A stretch of 64,000 nt of DNA. It comes from Phymatolithon calcareum. Lineage: Eukaryota; Rhodophyta; Florideophyceae; Hapalidiales. The first letter of the stretch is position 1, and each line of letters begins with the position of its first letter. The notes under the pieces were generated by a model. The model was not told the DNA's origin and made no database searches. It saw only the letters and a list, made by a program, of their open reading frames with translations. A program made the position numbers and the translations under genes. Location: NCBI GenBank assembly GCA_977006965.1, contig OZ345367.1, forward strand, positions 868,001 through 932,000, given 5' to 3'. Shown here piece after piece: positions 42,825 to 53,300 of this stretch.

Positions 42825-43559
42825 TAGTAGCGATTAGGCTCCGACACGAATGGGATAAAGCAGAGCTGAAGATCGCAGGGTTACAGGGCAGGGTCACTTT
42901 TTATGAGACTGCCTGCCTCACACATTGGGGATGTGACGCGCCCCTTTCCGCGGAAGGGTCCCCTCACATCGGATCCGCAAGCACAGCGTCCACACTCGCC
43001 AGCCCTACAAGTTCATCCATCTCCTTTGAGGTTGTGGCGGGCAGCGACGATCGTACTATTCTCGCTCGCGAAATCGGTCGCGGCTCTGAAGCCGGCTGCA
43101 AGAGCATGTGCCAGATCGCAATATTCGCCTCTCCGAGCGCTTCATCTGTGGGAAGTCTACTCGGTGCGCGCGCCCGTTTTCTTCCGGGTACACCCTTTAC
43201 GCCGTATCGAAGACCACGTCCGCTACCGGAAGATCTCGTGATGCTAATCGATGATAATAAATCCGAGCGCAACGAACGACTCCATTTGCGACTGCGTGGC
43301 AAGGTTTCAGCTCGTTCTTCTCCGGACCGCATCGAAGGCGGTGCAGCCGCTGAGGAGGTGGCCATCGGGACTGGGGCAGCAGCACTTCGGGTGGGCGGTC
43401 CGCTTTCGCTAATATCGTTGCCGATGGGCATTGTCGGGTGACATCAGCGAACGAGCATGGACTACGAGATATTGCGTTGTGGTAGTGGGCTGTTTGTGGT
43501 GGATATGAGGCCGGTGAATGCCGCTTCGCTGCCGGATGCGAAGGAGAAGCCCTTTTGAA
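42825..43559 (+). CDS. Long stop-free plus-strand region, possible exon(s), unknown
   Basis: From the TGA near 42822 to the TGA at 43439-43441 the frame stays open for about 205 codons without an ATG until late. It contains RLRHEWDKAELKIAGLQG, a Ser-rich part, then RRPRPLPEDLVMLIDDN and EGGAAAEEVAIGTGAAALR. Beyond the TGA the same frame continues with SMDYEILRCGSGLFVVDMRP to a stop at 43559. Local GC is high. This may be an exon whose start lies upstream, or an old gene with one nonsense change. A 155-residue minus frame overlaps. Confidence 0.3.
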
Positions 43560-44889
43560 CAATTTTATGGACAGACGCGCGGATCGGTCTGTGACGAAAT
43601 TGTAAGTGGTCATCGCGTTCTGTCTTCATCGAAACACGTCTCCGCGTGAGGTACCAGGCAGCAGTTCATACGGTTTGACTATGACCCTGAGTGGATGCAG
43701 GCAACGAAATATTAGGATACTTCGTTGCGTGAAAATGCAACCGATGCAGTACTTCGCCGTGGTGATTGTCCTGCCGGCGCTATCGCAGACTATAGCCTAA
43801 CTCTTTTGGTGAGGGACGCTACAGTACTTCCTACTTATTATATGTGTGCAAATGTAGTGCTCGGCCCCCTCATATGGCCATCGAAACAGCCCTTCGTACA
43901 CACAGTGCTTGTAGGATATGGTGAAAATGTCAATCTGCGGAATTAAGAACGATCAGATACACAGGATGTAAACTTGGCACAACGCGCTCTCCGAGCCATG
44001 TACTGTCCAGTACTGTTGAACGGTCCGACAACATTTTAGTCAAACATGATAAGTGGTGTTTCCTGCACGTGAGAGTCGGCCAAGGAGTCATTTGTGTACT
44101 TCGCACGTTCCTCTGTGTTTACTATCCTGTACGCGCATAGAGACGTTATGCCCGTCAAGTCTTACCACGCGTGTTACAATCGCACGTTTTAACCGTACGT
44201 GGTTACACCGAAGCCCTCGAATTGCTCCTCACATCTTTGTCAAGTGCTCCTCTATATTAGAACCTATGTCATCCCTTAAGTCAATGGCATCAAACATAAT
44301 CGGCCCAAAACGGGCGTGCTCAACTCGAATCACATGTTGCTGAGCCTCCCGCAGCAGGTGACTTATCTCTTGCATAAGCAGCCTCCAGCGGTGTCAGAGA
44401 ATGGTATCCAGTAATAAGAAGGTAGCTCAATCACTTTCATCTTGGCATGCAATGTGGCCTTCCCCTGTTCCGGCAGTCGTCCAGTTGCACGACACACATT
44501 CCGGTAGAGACGAGGCTACTTCTGCGGCGGTGTCCGAAAGTTCGGTTGCGATGGATACGCCAACCTGAACAACGGCGCGAGCTTTGCGCGGCAGTTTACC
44601 TCTCAGTGGCATACCGTGTGCAAGGGTTGGGGCGTTAATGATACCGCGAGTCGAAGCATGCTCGCCTGCTCCGCCAAGCACTTGGCGGCAATCTGAATAC
44701 GGCTGTCTTTACTCAATGTGTATGCACGCGTAATTTTTTATTTTTGTTTTCCATATTCTTCCCTTGACTGTCCTTGCGTAGTGTACAACACAATTAAAAA
44801 AACTACTTAATCTGTCCTGCATCCCCAGGCACTCGATACAGTTTCGGATATCGAGTCAGGCTATTATTATGGACATCAACAGCAACACT
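43560..44889. other. No gene recognised
   Basis: A short stretch at about 43945-44040 (GTCCAGTACTGTTGAACGG) resembles 29375-29470, just left of repeat A copy 1. A minus frame at 44427-44681 (MLGGAGEHASTRGIINAPTL...) has fair composition but no family match. Confidence 0.3.
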
Positions 44890-45946
44890 TTAGATCAATA
44901 TTTCCATTTTGAGCTTCTTAGACAATGGCACAGCACCTTCCGAGAATTTCTTTTTGACGAGTACCATTCGCGGCTTAATGTGCAGCCCTTTTAAGTAAAA
45001 CGAACCAACGACATGAAACCAGACGCACACGTGCTGCCCATCGATTCCGCTCGCATCATTTTGCTGCTTGTCGCACTCGTCAAGCACGAGAGGAGTTGGG
45101 CACGCAAAAAAGCTTCCCGGTTTCTGTATTTCAGAGGTTGTTTCGGGAATTAGAAAGAACGAAGATTGATTCCTCGGTTTGTGAGGAGAAGCAGCGTTGT
45201 TGAAAATCATGAAATTGTCAACATTCGGACCTGTGGGAGATGTTAGGAAAATAAGAGTGAACAATTTCGATAGGATACAACATGTGCAAAGAGTGAGCTG
45301 GCTTACCATGTGTACTGACGTGAATATCCGCCACTTTGATCTTGTTCAATCTTGCCAACTCAGACATGTTTTCAGGAGTGTTGAAAAGGCGCCCAAACTT
45401 TCCGAATACCTCATGCGCATCGAGTAGATCATCAGTTGCAAGGTCAATGACGATACGGTAGCGGTCTAGTTTCGCCCCTGCAGGGCGGTTACAGGAAAAT
45501 TGATGCGGAAAGAGTGTAGCATCCGTGACCTCCCCTTCAATTGTAAAAAGTTTGATTCTGTCGGACGCTTTGTCAACTAAATAGACCTGTTGGTCGCTCC
45601 TCATATCTCCAAAAACGAATTTGGCTTCTTTGACATCGAATGAACTGAGGGCCTCCGCTTTTAGATGTTCAATCTTTTGCATGAATATCTTGAGAGGGGG
45701 CAGTGTTACCACATTAACAGAGGGTGTGGAAACCATTAGGGGGCGCGGTTCTGGAACTGGCTTGAAGGCGGTAAGGTTCTCTTCTTCAGGTGGGAGCTTC
45801 TCAATGGTGCGCGATGACACTCCGGCACGGGGATGTTTTTTCTTGTTAGGCCCAGACATTAAAGATCCCTTTTCAGAGCGGTTTGCGGATTTTGTCGATG
45901 TCGATCGTAAATGTACTTTCGATGATGATTCCATCTTGTGAGTCAA
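44890..45946 (-). CDS. Two-exon gene, 326-residue protein of unknown family
   Basis: Exons are complement(45307-45946) and complement(44890-45230) with a 76-bp intron. The donor is ACATG|GTAAGC, the branch sequence TTTCCTAACATC, and the acceptor CTCCCACAG|GT; the join keeps the frame across STHG-PNVDNF. The N-terminal 60 residues are Ser/Lys-rich and basic (nuclear-type: RSEKGSLMSGPNKKKHPRAG). Then follow ordered strands and helices (EAKFVFGDMRSDQQVYLVD, DRYRIVIDLATDDLL, EVFGKFGRLFNTPENM). Exon 2 has SSFFLIPETTSEIQKPGSF, VCVWFHVVGSFYLKGLHIKP and a basic end. No signal peptide or membrane span. Its upstream DNA is repeat A sequence and its first ~120 coding bp are duplicated at 36.6 kb. Met1, Met5 or Met30 could be the start. 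Confidence 0.65.
45231..45306 (-). other. Spliceosomal intron, 76 bp
   Basis: It has a consensus GTAAGC donor, a CCTAAC branch site 12-17 nt before the acceptor, and a pyrimidine-rich CTCCCACAG acceptor, read on the minus strand. Confidence 0.85.
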
Positions 45947-45970
45947 CTTTCTTTACTTAAGGTCCTATGC

Positions 45971-46830
45971 ATAAAACCATTTATAGACTCGAGAATATCT
46001 TCAGTGCTGCGTTTCGATGCTTCAAAAATTCTCAACGCAAAGACTGAGTAAACGGTTTACATTCTAGACTAACCTTTGTTACAAAGCTGTTCATATAACG
46101 CAATGTGTAAGGCTTCATGGTAGAGATGACCTTTAAAGAGAAAACCAACATAGCAGTTACGGAACCAGGGAGCGACACTTTTTGCGAGTGCTCTTAATAG
46201 TACTAGGAGGCGCATACATCAAGCAGTAATGATCACCAACCTGGAGCATTACCGAAAGTGTACCGTTTTTTAATCGCCAGACTTTAAAAACAACGATATA
46301 GTTTTCAGATGCTGTAAATCGTAATCAGTGATGTTTGAGTTCAATAAGATACTCAGTGTGATCTTAGGGTGGATGCGAGTGGAAACGTGAATGGGTGATA
46401 TGAGCGACAATAGCCAGAGATGGCCCATGTCGACAATTCTTTGATATATTAGTTCGGAAATTCTAACTGAGCATGTAGCGGTACCTCCTGCCACTGCTCT
46501 AAATAACATAGGCAGGACACGAAAAAATCATGTCGAAGGGATTGAGGAAGGGGTACACGTAACTATGGTCGGGCGCAGAGAGGTTGTAGTCTGATCGAGC
46601 TGTTATAGAGAGGAAACGGACACTGTCGGTGACTCGGTGGTGGAAACTGTCGCTTCTTAGGGCCAAAGATTTCCACCGTTGTCGAAATGTCGGGCATGCC
46701 GGACGTCCTATTAGGAAGTATAGAAGATGTTGATGGTGAAAGTGCAATTGAGAATGTGTATCGTGCATGCGAAGAGTACTCGCAATTGTCCCTCTAATAC
46801 GTACGTGAATAGTTGGGATTAATGTCGGTA
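45971..46830 (+). repeat. Repeat A copy 4 (internally deleted), P and B copy 3
   Basis: ATAAAACCATTTATAGACTCG begins the copy. After about 80 bp it jumps to sequence equivalent to 37270-37440, then to a P-like segment (46232-46322) and B copy 3 (46323-46560). It follows directly on the 5' end of the 45-kb gene. Confidence 0.7.
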
Positions 46831-46841
46831 GATCTGGAAGT

Positions 46842-47340
46842 AATCAGTGATAGTTGAGTTCATGTGAATATTCGAGTGAGAATAAGGAGGGTTCGAGCGG
46901 AAACGAGAATGGGTGATTTGAGCGACAACAGTCAGAGACGGCCCATGCTGACAATTCTATGACATCGTAGTTACGAAATTCGAACTGAGTATATACCGGT
47001 ACCTCCTGCCACTGCTCTAAAGAATATTGGCAGGACACGAAGTAATCACGTCCGAAGGATGCAGGGAGGCAGAAAGGATGTAGGCTAAGCGAGCGGTGGT
47101 AGAGAAGAAACGGACCCTGTCGGTGACTCGGTGGTGGAATCTGCGAGCAGAGACAATTTTTCCTTACCGATAAAGACTATCTCTGTTGTCTAATTGTGGG
47201 GCACATCTGACGTGCTATTAGGGAGTGTAGATGATGTTGATGTTGATAAGGCAAACAAGAATGAGTATCTTGTACATGAATAGTGCTTGTACTGGTCCCT
47301 TTAATGCGTGAGTGAACATTAGTGGTTAATATCTGCAATA
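46842..47340 (+). repeat. Repeat B, copy 4 with 3' extension
   Basis: AATCAGTGATAGTTGAGTT to CACGAAGTAATCACGTC, followed by the GAGCGGTGGTAGAGAAGAAACGGAC and GTCGGTGACTCGGTGGTGGAA extension seen after copies 1 and 3. Confidence 0.7.
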
Positions 47341-48139
47341 TCCAGTAGATTGTTTGTCATCGGGACACGATATAGTCTTTAGTACCAATGACGCGCAAAA
47401 TTTTGTGTTTCAGATCACGCAAAGGTTAAAAAGCACAAAAATCAGTCACGCTCTCCCCAAATACGTCGCAACTTATTTTGTGTTTCAGGAAGGCCCCAGT
47501 GAGAAAAACTGTGTTTGCGACTACACAAAACGTGACATGTGCCCAAAACGTGACAGTTTTAACACGCACAAATCCCGTATTTGTGTTTTCAAAAAGTTGC
47601 CAATGAGATAAGCTGTGGTGTCGTATATGTACGTTTGATTACTGTAGTGTGCCATGGTGTAGATAGATGAACTAATTTCAAAAAGAATCAAGGCACGAGT
47701 ATTGGTGGCAATTGGCAGTGTCGCTGTTCATGAATCCTTTCGTTTGCTGGGAAATTACCTGCCCCAAATCCATTCGGTGATGGGGCTAGTGCGGTCTGTT
47801 TTCGGATATCTTGTACTTATTTTTCCGTCGCGCAGCGTCTTGAGACGAAGCCGATCTGACAGCACATTTACAGAATCACACTCGATCATGACTGTGATTC
47901 CGTACATGGATGAGACGTATGCACCCACCTATGTGGCATGAGTGTAGAGCTAAACAAGGCGAGATGGGTCAGCTGGAAGGAGTTCTGCATTGCATTCTAC
48001 GAAGCACGCAAGTCATTTCATTGAAGGCATATATTAATTTTTCACTATTGCGCTGGAAATCACATTCCGTGCACGAGGGGGATCTTCTAAAACGCCTTCT
48101 CTGCCGTTTGGCAGTCGGACAGACGTGATTACTAGTTTC
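47341..48139. other. Unique spacer
   Basis: No gene. It includes the CATCGGGACACGATATA segment similar to the 41.57-kb hairpin arm. From about 48040 it re-enters sequence like the end of repeat A (GTGCACGAGGGGGATCTTC...GCCGTTTGGCAGTCGGACAGA). Confidence 0.35.
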
Positions 48140-48290
48140 AGTAAAAACAAGAACAACGGACTTATGTTAGTCTTTCGTTTAGTTCTTAGCATGCAGTTTC
48201 CTAAAAATGCTATCAACTTGCACAATTATTGAAGTGTTCCGCTTTTTAGTTGCCAGAATTGAGAAACAACGATATAGTTTTCATATTTTG

Positions 48291-48899
48291 AACACACCTG
48301 TCGCCTAAGAGTGGGCACCAAAAAGTACCTTTCAAAGGGTTCCGAAAGGCATGAATTTTATAAAATATTGACCGATCACAAATTGTTCTGTTCTTTGGAA
48401 ATCGGAGGTCGAGCTTGGTAACACTACGGCGTTATTTTTCCGCCTAAGAAAATCCTTGGAGCTAAGGAGAGCGATGAAAACCTGCCTTCCGCAGGAAAGA
48501 CAGATAACTTGAGGTGATGGGGAAATTGTGAACAAAGTGGTGGGCACCTTCCACTATCGAAGAGGGAGCTCACTATTATCCCTTTAGTTTCCACATTTCA
48601 TTTCTAATCTCCTACTCGTTGCTTATGATACATGATTTTCGAGCAATATTCCTGGAAAAACGACTGCTTCAAGTTATTTGCCATTTTTCCGAAGCACCAT
48701 GAAACAGTGATGGACGCCTTTTTTTGGAGCATTGTGGAGTGAAAAGGAAACAGCGCAGGTCCTGCTTTTCAAGATCAATATCTAAAAAAATGTTCCATTT
48801 CGAAGGATAGAAAAATCATTTAATTCGGAATTCGATTTAGCGTAGATGACCTTTTCGGACGTGCAAATCACGGTTCCACTCTTAGGCGACGGGTGTGTT
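48291..48899. mobile_element. 609-bp MITE with 24-bp terminal inverted repeats, inserted in a P/B repeat
   Basis: AACACACCTGTCGCCTAAGA at 48291 and its inverted counterpart ending at 48899 pair over 24 bp with one mismatch. Related copies of the host repeat (34081-34120 and 46287-46330) read straight through (TTTTCAGATTTTTAAATCGT... and TTTTCAGATGCTGTAAATCGT...), giving the empty site. The insertion thus lies in a TTTTTAAAT-like target. With termini at CACACC the flanks are TGAA and TTAA, as for a diverged TTAA duplication; a 3-bp TWA reading is also possible. The interior has no transposase. Origin (piggyBac-like or Harbinger-like) is undecided. Confidence 0.85.
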
Positions 48900-48902
48900 A
48901 AA

Positions 48903-49375
48903 TTGTAATCAGTGATGGTTGAGTTCAGATAGATATTCAGTGTGATCTTAGCGTGGATGCGATTGAATACTACAATGGGTGATGTTAGCGACAATAGCCA
49001 GAGATGGAACATGATGACAATTCTATGATGCAGTAGTTACGCAATTCGAACTGAGCATGTAACGGTACCTCCTGCCACTGCTCCAAAGAACATTGGCAGG
49101 ACACGAAGCAATCAAATGGACACTGTCGGTAACTCGGTGGTGGGAGCTGTCTCTGCTTGCGGCAAAAGATTGTAATCGTTGAGGTGAATATTCAGAGTGA
49201 GATTAGGGCGAATTCGACTGGAAACGAGAATGGATGATTTGCGCGACAATAGCCAGAGATGGCCCATGCTGAAAATGCTGTGATATAGTAATTACGTAAT
49301 TTGAACTATGCATCCTGCCACTTTTCTAAAGAAAATTGGCAGGAAACGAAGCAATCCTGTCCAAAGGATGCGTTT
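48903..49375 (+). repeat. Repeat B, copies 5 and 6
   Basis: Copy 5 (48907-49115) continues from the MITE's right flank. Copy 6 (49178-49375) lacks the first 40 bp. Both keep CCAGAGATGG and the TGGCAGGA-ACGAAGCAATC end. Confidence 0.7.
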
Positions 49376-49449
49376 ATTACACCCTGTAAAGTTGCAAATC
49401 TTCACGCTTTCTGTGCTACAAAGCCCGCTCACTTGTTCTAGACACCTCT

Positions 49450-49680
49450 GAAATCGAGACAAACAACGAACTCCAACGCCCAACTCCAACGCCCAACTCC
49501 ACATAACTTCGTGAACAGTAATCGTGCCGTTCTCGCTCCACTACTGCCTCCGAATATACGCCATTTGAAAACATCCGAAACGATTGAAACGGTTCCTTCT
49601 TTTCGATTCTTCTCAAATCGAGACAAACGCCCAACTCCAACACTTCGCAGGCAGAAATCACGAAGTTTCGGCTCCACTAC
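49450..49680. repeat. Partly duplicated segment before the (AAAAC)n array
   Basis: AAATCGAGACAAAC followed by CCAACTCCAAC occurs near 49450 and 49614, and CTCCACTAC occurs at about 49536 and 49672. This indicates a direct duplication of roughly 140-165 bp with indels. The second copy runs straight into the array. Confidence 0.6.
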
Positions 49681-50360
49681 AAAACAAAACAAAACAAAAC
49701 AAAACACAACAAAACAAAACAAAACAAAACAAAACAAAACAAAACAAAACAAAACAAAACAAAACAAAACAAAACAAAACAAAACAAAACAAAACAAAAC
49801 AAAACAAAACAAAACAAAACAAAACAAAACAAAACAAAACAAAACAAAACAAAACAAAACAAAACAAAACAAAACAAAACAAAACAAAACAAAACAAAAC
49901 AAAACAAAACAAAACAAAACAAAACAAAACAAAACAAAACAAAACAAAACAAAACAAAACAAAACAAAACAAAACAAAACAAAACAAAACAAAACAAAAC
50001 AAAACAAAACAAAACAAAACAAAACAAAACAAAACAAAACAAAACAAAACAAAACAAAACAAAACAAAACAAAACAAAACAAAACAAAACAAAACAAAAC
50101 AAAACAAAACAAAACAAAACAAAACAAAACAAAACAAAACAAAACAAAACAAAACAAAACAAAACAAAACAAAACAAAACAAAACAAAACAAAACAAAAC
50201 AAAACAAAACAAAACAAAACAAAACAAAACAAAACAAAACAAAACAAAACAAAACAAAACAAAACAAAACAAAACAAAACAAAACAAAACAAAACAAAAC
50301 AAAACAAAACAAAACAAAACAAAACAAAACAAAACAAAACAAAACAAAACAAAACAAAAC
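49681..50360. repeat. (AAAAC)n pentanucleotide microsatellite, 136 units
   Basis: The tract is 680 bp of AAAAC with one visible variant unit (ACAAC at 49706-49710). Every frame on both strands is open: the plus strand gives Lys/Gln/Asn/Thr repeats and the minus strand gives Phe/Val/Leu/Cys repeats. So the long frames across it are not evidence of coding. It ends 11 bp before the Helitron ATG, and in-frame reading through it would add 287 residues to the Helitron ORF. Confidence 0.97.
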
Positions 50361-50371
50361 ATATCGCTATT

Positions 50372-53300
50372 ATGGGAAGGAAGAGGAAACACGATAGGAA
50401 AATCCTTTCAAACCGTCCCAAAAAAGTTAAAAAGTCTACTCCAATTCTTCCACATATTAAGATGTCTGATGATATCATCCAATATGATTACAAAGAAAAC
50501 TACCTAATCAAAATAGCTGCCAAAATCAAGTCTACCTCATTTCAGGAAGAAGTTTATTCTCCAGTTAAATTAGCTCCAAATGTTAATAATTCCGTTTTGC
50601 ATAAAAGAAAGTATTCTACTATTAAATTAGCTCCGCAAATCATGCATAACGCAGTTCTGCCCATGAGAGAACCGAAATGTATTCCAATCCTTCCACTCGA
50701 TACACTCCAAAAGAACGTGTACTTTTCTACAGATTCTGCACTTTTTGATTTTCGTCCACAGGAATTAAAAATGAATAAAAATAAACGGTTTTCAGAAATT
50801 TCAGAGGGGACAAAACCAGTGTTTCATGATGAATGCTATTCATCAATTAAATTAGCTCCCAGAACCGAGCCCACTGCACTTCCAAGCTTTAGAGATGATA
50901 AATCTGTTCCGATACTTCCGTTTGCGACAGTGAAGGAAAACGTGCCTTCTTCTACAGATTCTGTAGGACATGAGCTCCTTTCAGAGGAAGAATTAGCAAA
51001 AATGACTGAAAATCAATCGTTTTCAGCAGTTTCAGAAGAGACAAAACGAGCTATTCATGAAGAATGCCGAAAAATGCTTACAGGTCCTTTTATGGAACAA
51101 AAAGTATGTGCCGTATGCGATTCATGGACAAGAGAGAATCTCTGTCCTCTTCGAGAACCTAGCAAAGACTTCTATTCTAGATGTTTGAATCGCCTTGCTC
51201 CATCAGTAGATCTACCAGAACGGTTGAAACGCTTTTACGATATTTCTGCATATATTCCTGAGCTTAAAAATGCACTCTTATCGAAACAGGGCGTTGAAGA
51301 AGATAAATGTATCGAAAACATCTTCAGAATTAGAGTTTGCAATAAATGCTACAACTCTTTAAAGCGCGGTTCCCAGTACGAAAATAATAATCCACCGAAA
51401 TTCTCGGTGGCAAATGGGTTCACTATCGGCCTACTTCCAAAATCAATCATTGATGCAACAGTGACGGAGAAAAGACTTACATCTCTCACTAACATTAAAG
51501 GTCATACTGTTATAGCACGTGGAGGAAAGCATAGGTTCATTAAAAGTCACTTCATTGTATTTTCCTCTCAGCCAGATGTCATAAAAGAAGGCATCAACGA
51601 GCTCATTAAAGAGGAAGATAAATTATTACTTATTTTTACTAACCCAATGACAGATGCACAAAAGAGAGCTACAATGAGACGATATATCGCACGAAAGGGA
51701 AAGATAAATGATCTTCTTGACTTCTATATGGAAAACAATGCCCTGTACAAGTGTCTGGAAAGAAACGGAACAGAAATATGCCGACTACAGAACATATCTT
51801 CAAGTGCACAATCTGAGCTTGATAACGTAAACACTGTGTATTACATAGACGATCAAATGTCCGCAGAAGAAATATCCGAAAATCAGAGTAATATCCGTAG
51901 GCCGACAGTTCTGGACAGTGCTCAGAATCCAGATGAAGAAACTATCATACGACAAGATGCATCCCTTTTCACAAATGAAGAAGCTACAGAGCCTATCACA
52001 ACGCTTAAAATGGCCACTGCACAAGTTATAGATGTGCAACAAGCTGGAAAGCTCCTACCTGCCAACTCTCCAAATTTCTTTGGTCGGCTTTTCCCTCATT
52101 TATTTCCCTTCGGATATGGACATCCGGACGTATCGAGAAATGTCAGTGTTAGTCTAGAAGAGTGTGTTAAACATTACTTGAAACTATCTAGTAGACGGTT
52201 TTCGCAAGACGAAACTTTTCCACTAATCGCATTCGACATTGTGTCCAGAAAGCGAGCAATGTCTCACATTTCACTAACGTGCAGACTTAATCCAAAAGAA
52301 ATCGAGATACTAAATGAAGTGAGTGCTTCTGATCTTGCAGGACAGCTAGAACAGGAAACTAGAAAGAGAGAGATCCTAAAAAACGGCCACAATTTCACTG
52401 AAAAGACGATGAATCACGGGGGGAAACGATTGCTCAGACGTGTAAATGCTGTACTAGGGAAAACGTTTGCTTCAAACGAAGAACGAAAAATATACCAGCG
52501 TAAAGCATGGAGTATGGCCGCTAAATATCACAGTGCTGCAATGTTCATTACTGTTACTCCGAATGAAAATGGAAACGTGACTGTAGCATTCTTTGCAGGT
52601 GACATAAAAAGAGATAATCTAATAAGCATAACTGAGAACGACATTCCTTGTAATGCTTCTCGGATAGAAATAGCAGGAAGAGACCCAGTCTCGTGTGATT
52701 TGTTCTTCACAAATATTTTAGAAATGCTGATTGGACCTATGATTGGCTTTGATATGAAAACGAAACTTCCCCGGAAACAAGGTGGTCTTTTCGGTGTACC
52801 GAAAGCCTTCATGGGAGGAATAGAAAATCAAGGGAAGGGAACGTTACATGTTCATCTCATTGTATTCTTAGCTGGATTTCCTAATGATGCTGATGAGATT
52901 ATGTTATTGCTCAAGACAAATAAAGATTTCCGAGATCGAATGAATTCATATATAGACTCCGTAATTGAATCTAGTGCAATTAATTCTGAAAGCGAGCTTG
53001 AATGTCCTAATTGTTGCTCGAAAGGCACTATCGAGCCCACTAAGATTTCTAAGATAGCGTATTCTCGAAATCTGAAATTTGACACACCTCCAGACACCTC
53101 AAAGTGTAAAACATGTCAAAACAGTTTCGGAGGAGATGTAGTTATTCGTCATAACTTGAGGCGAATGAAAATGCAGTTATTTGAGCAATGCGCTTCACAT
53201 ACTCTGGGAAATAAATGTTCTGATGCTTTTTCGCTTTCCACGGTTGGCAGTGTAGAACAATATGACAAAGAAGAAGATAACAAAGTTGCGATTAGGTCAG

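Noticed and set aside
43197-43613. 138-residue and 155-residue minus frames at 42.96-43.61 kb as the FAD-binding half of the GMC remnant
   Set aside because: No GxGxxG dinucleotide-binding motif or GMC signature could be read in them.
49438-50478. Long minus-strand frames of Phe/Val/Leu/Cys repeats across the AAAAC array (226-346 residues)
   Set aside because: The pentamer contains no stop in any frame on either strand, so open length is automatic and not evidence of a gene.
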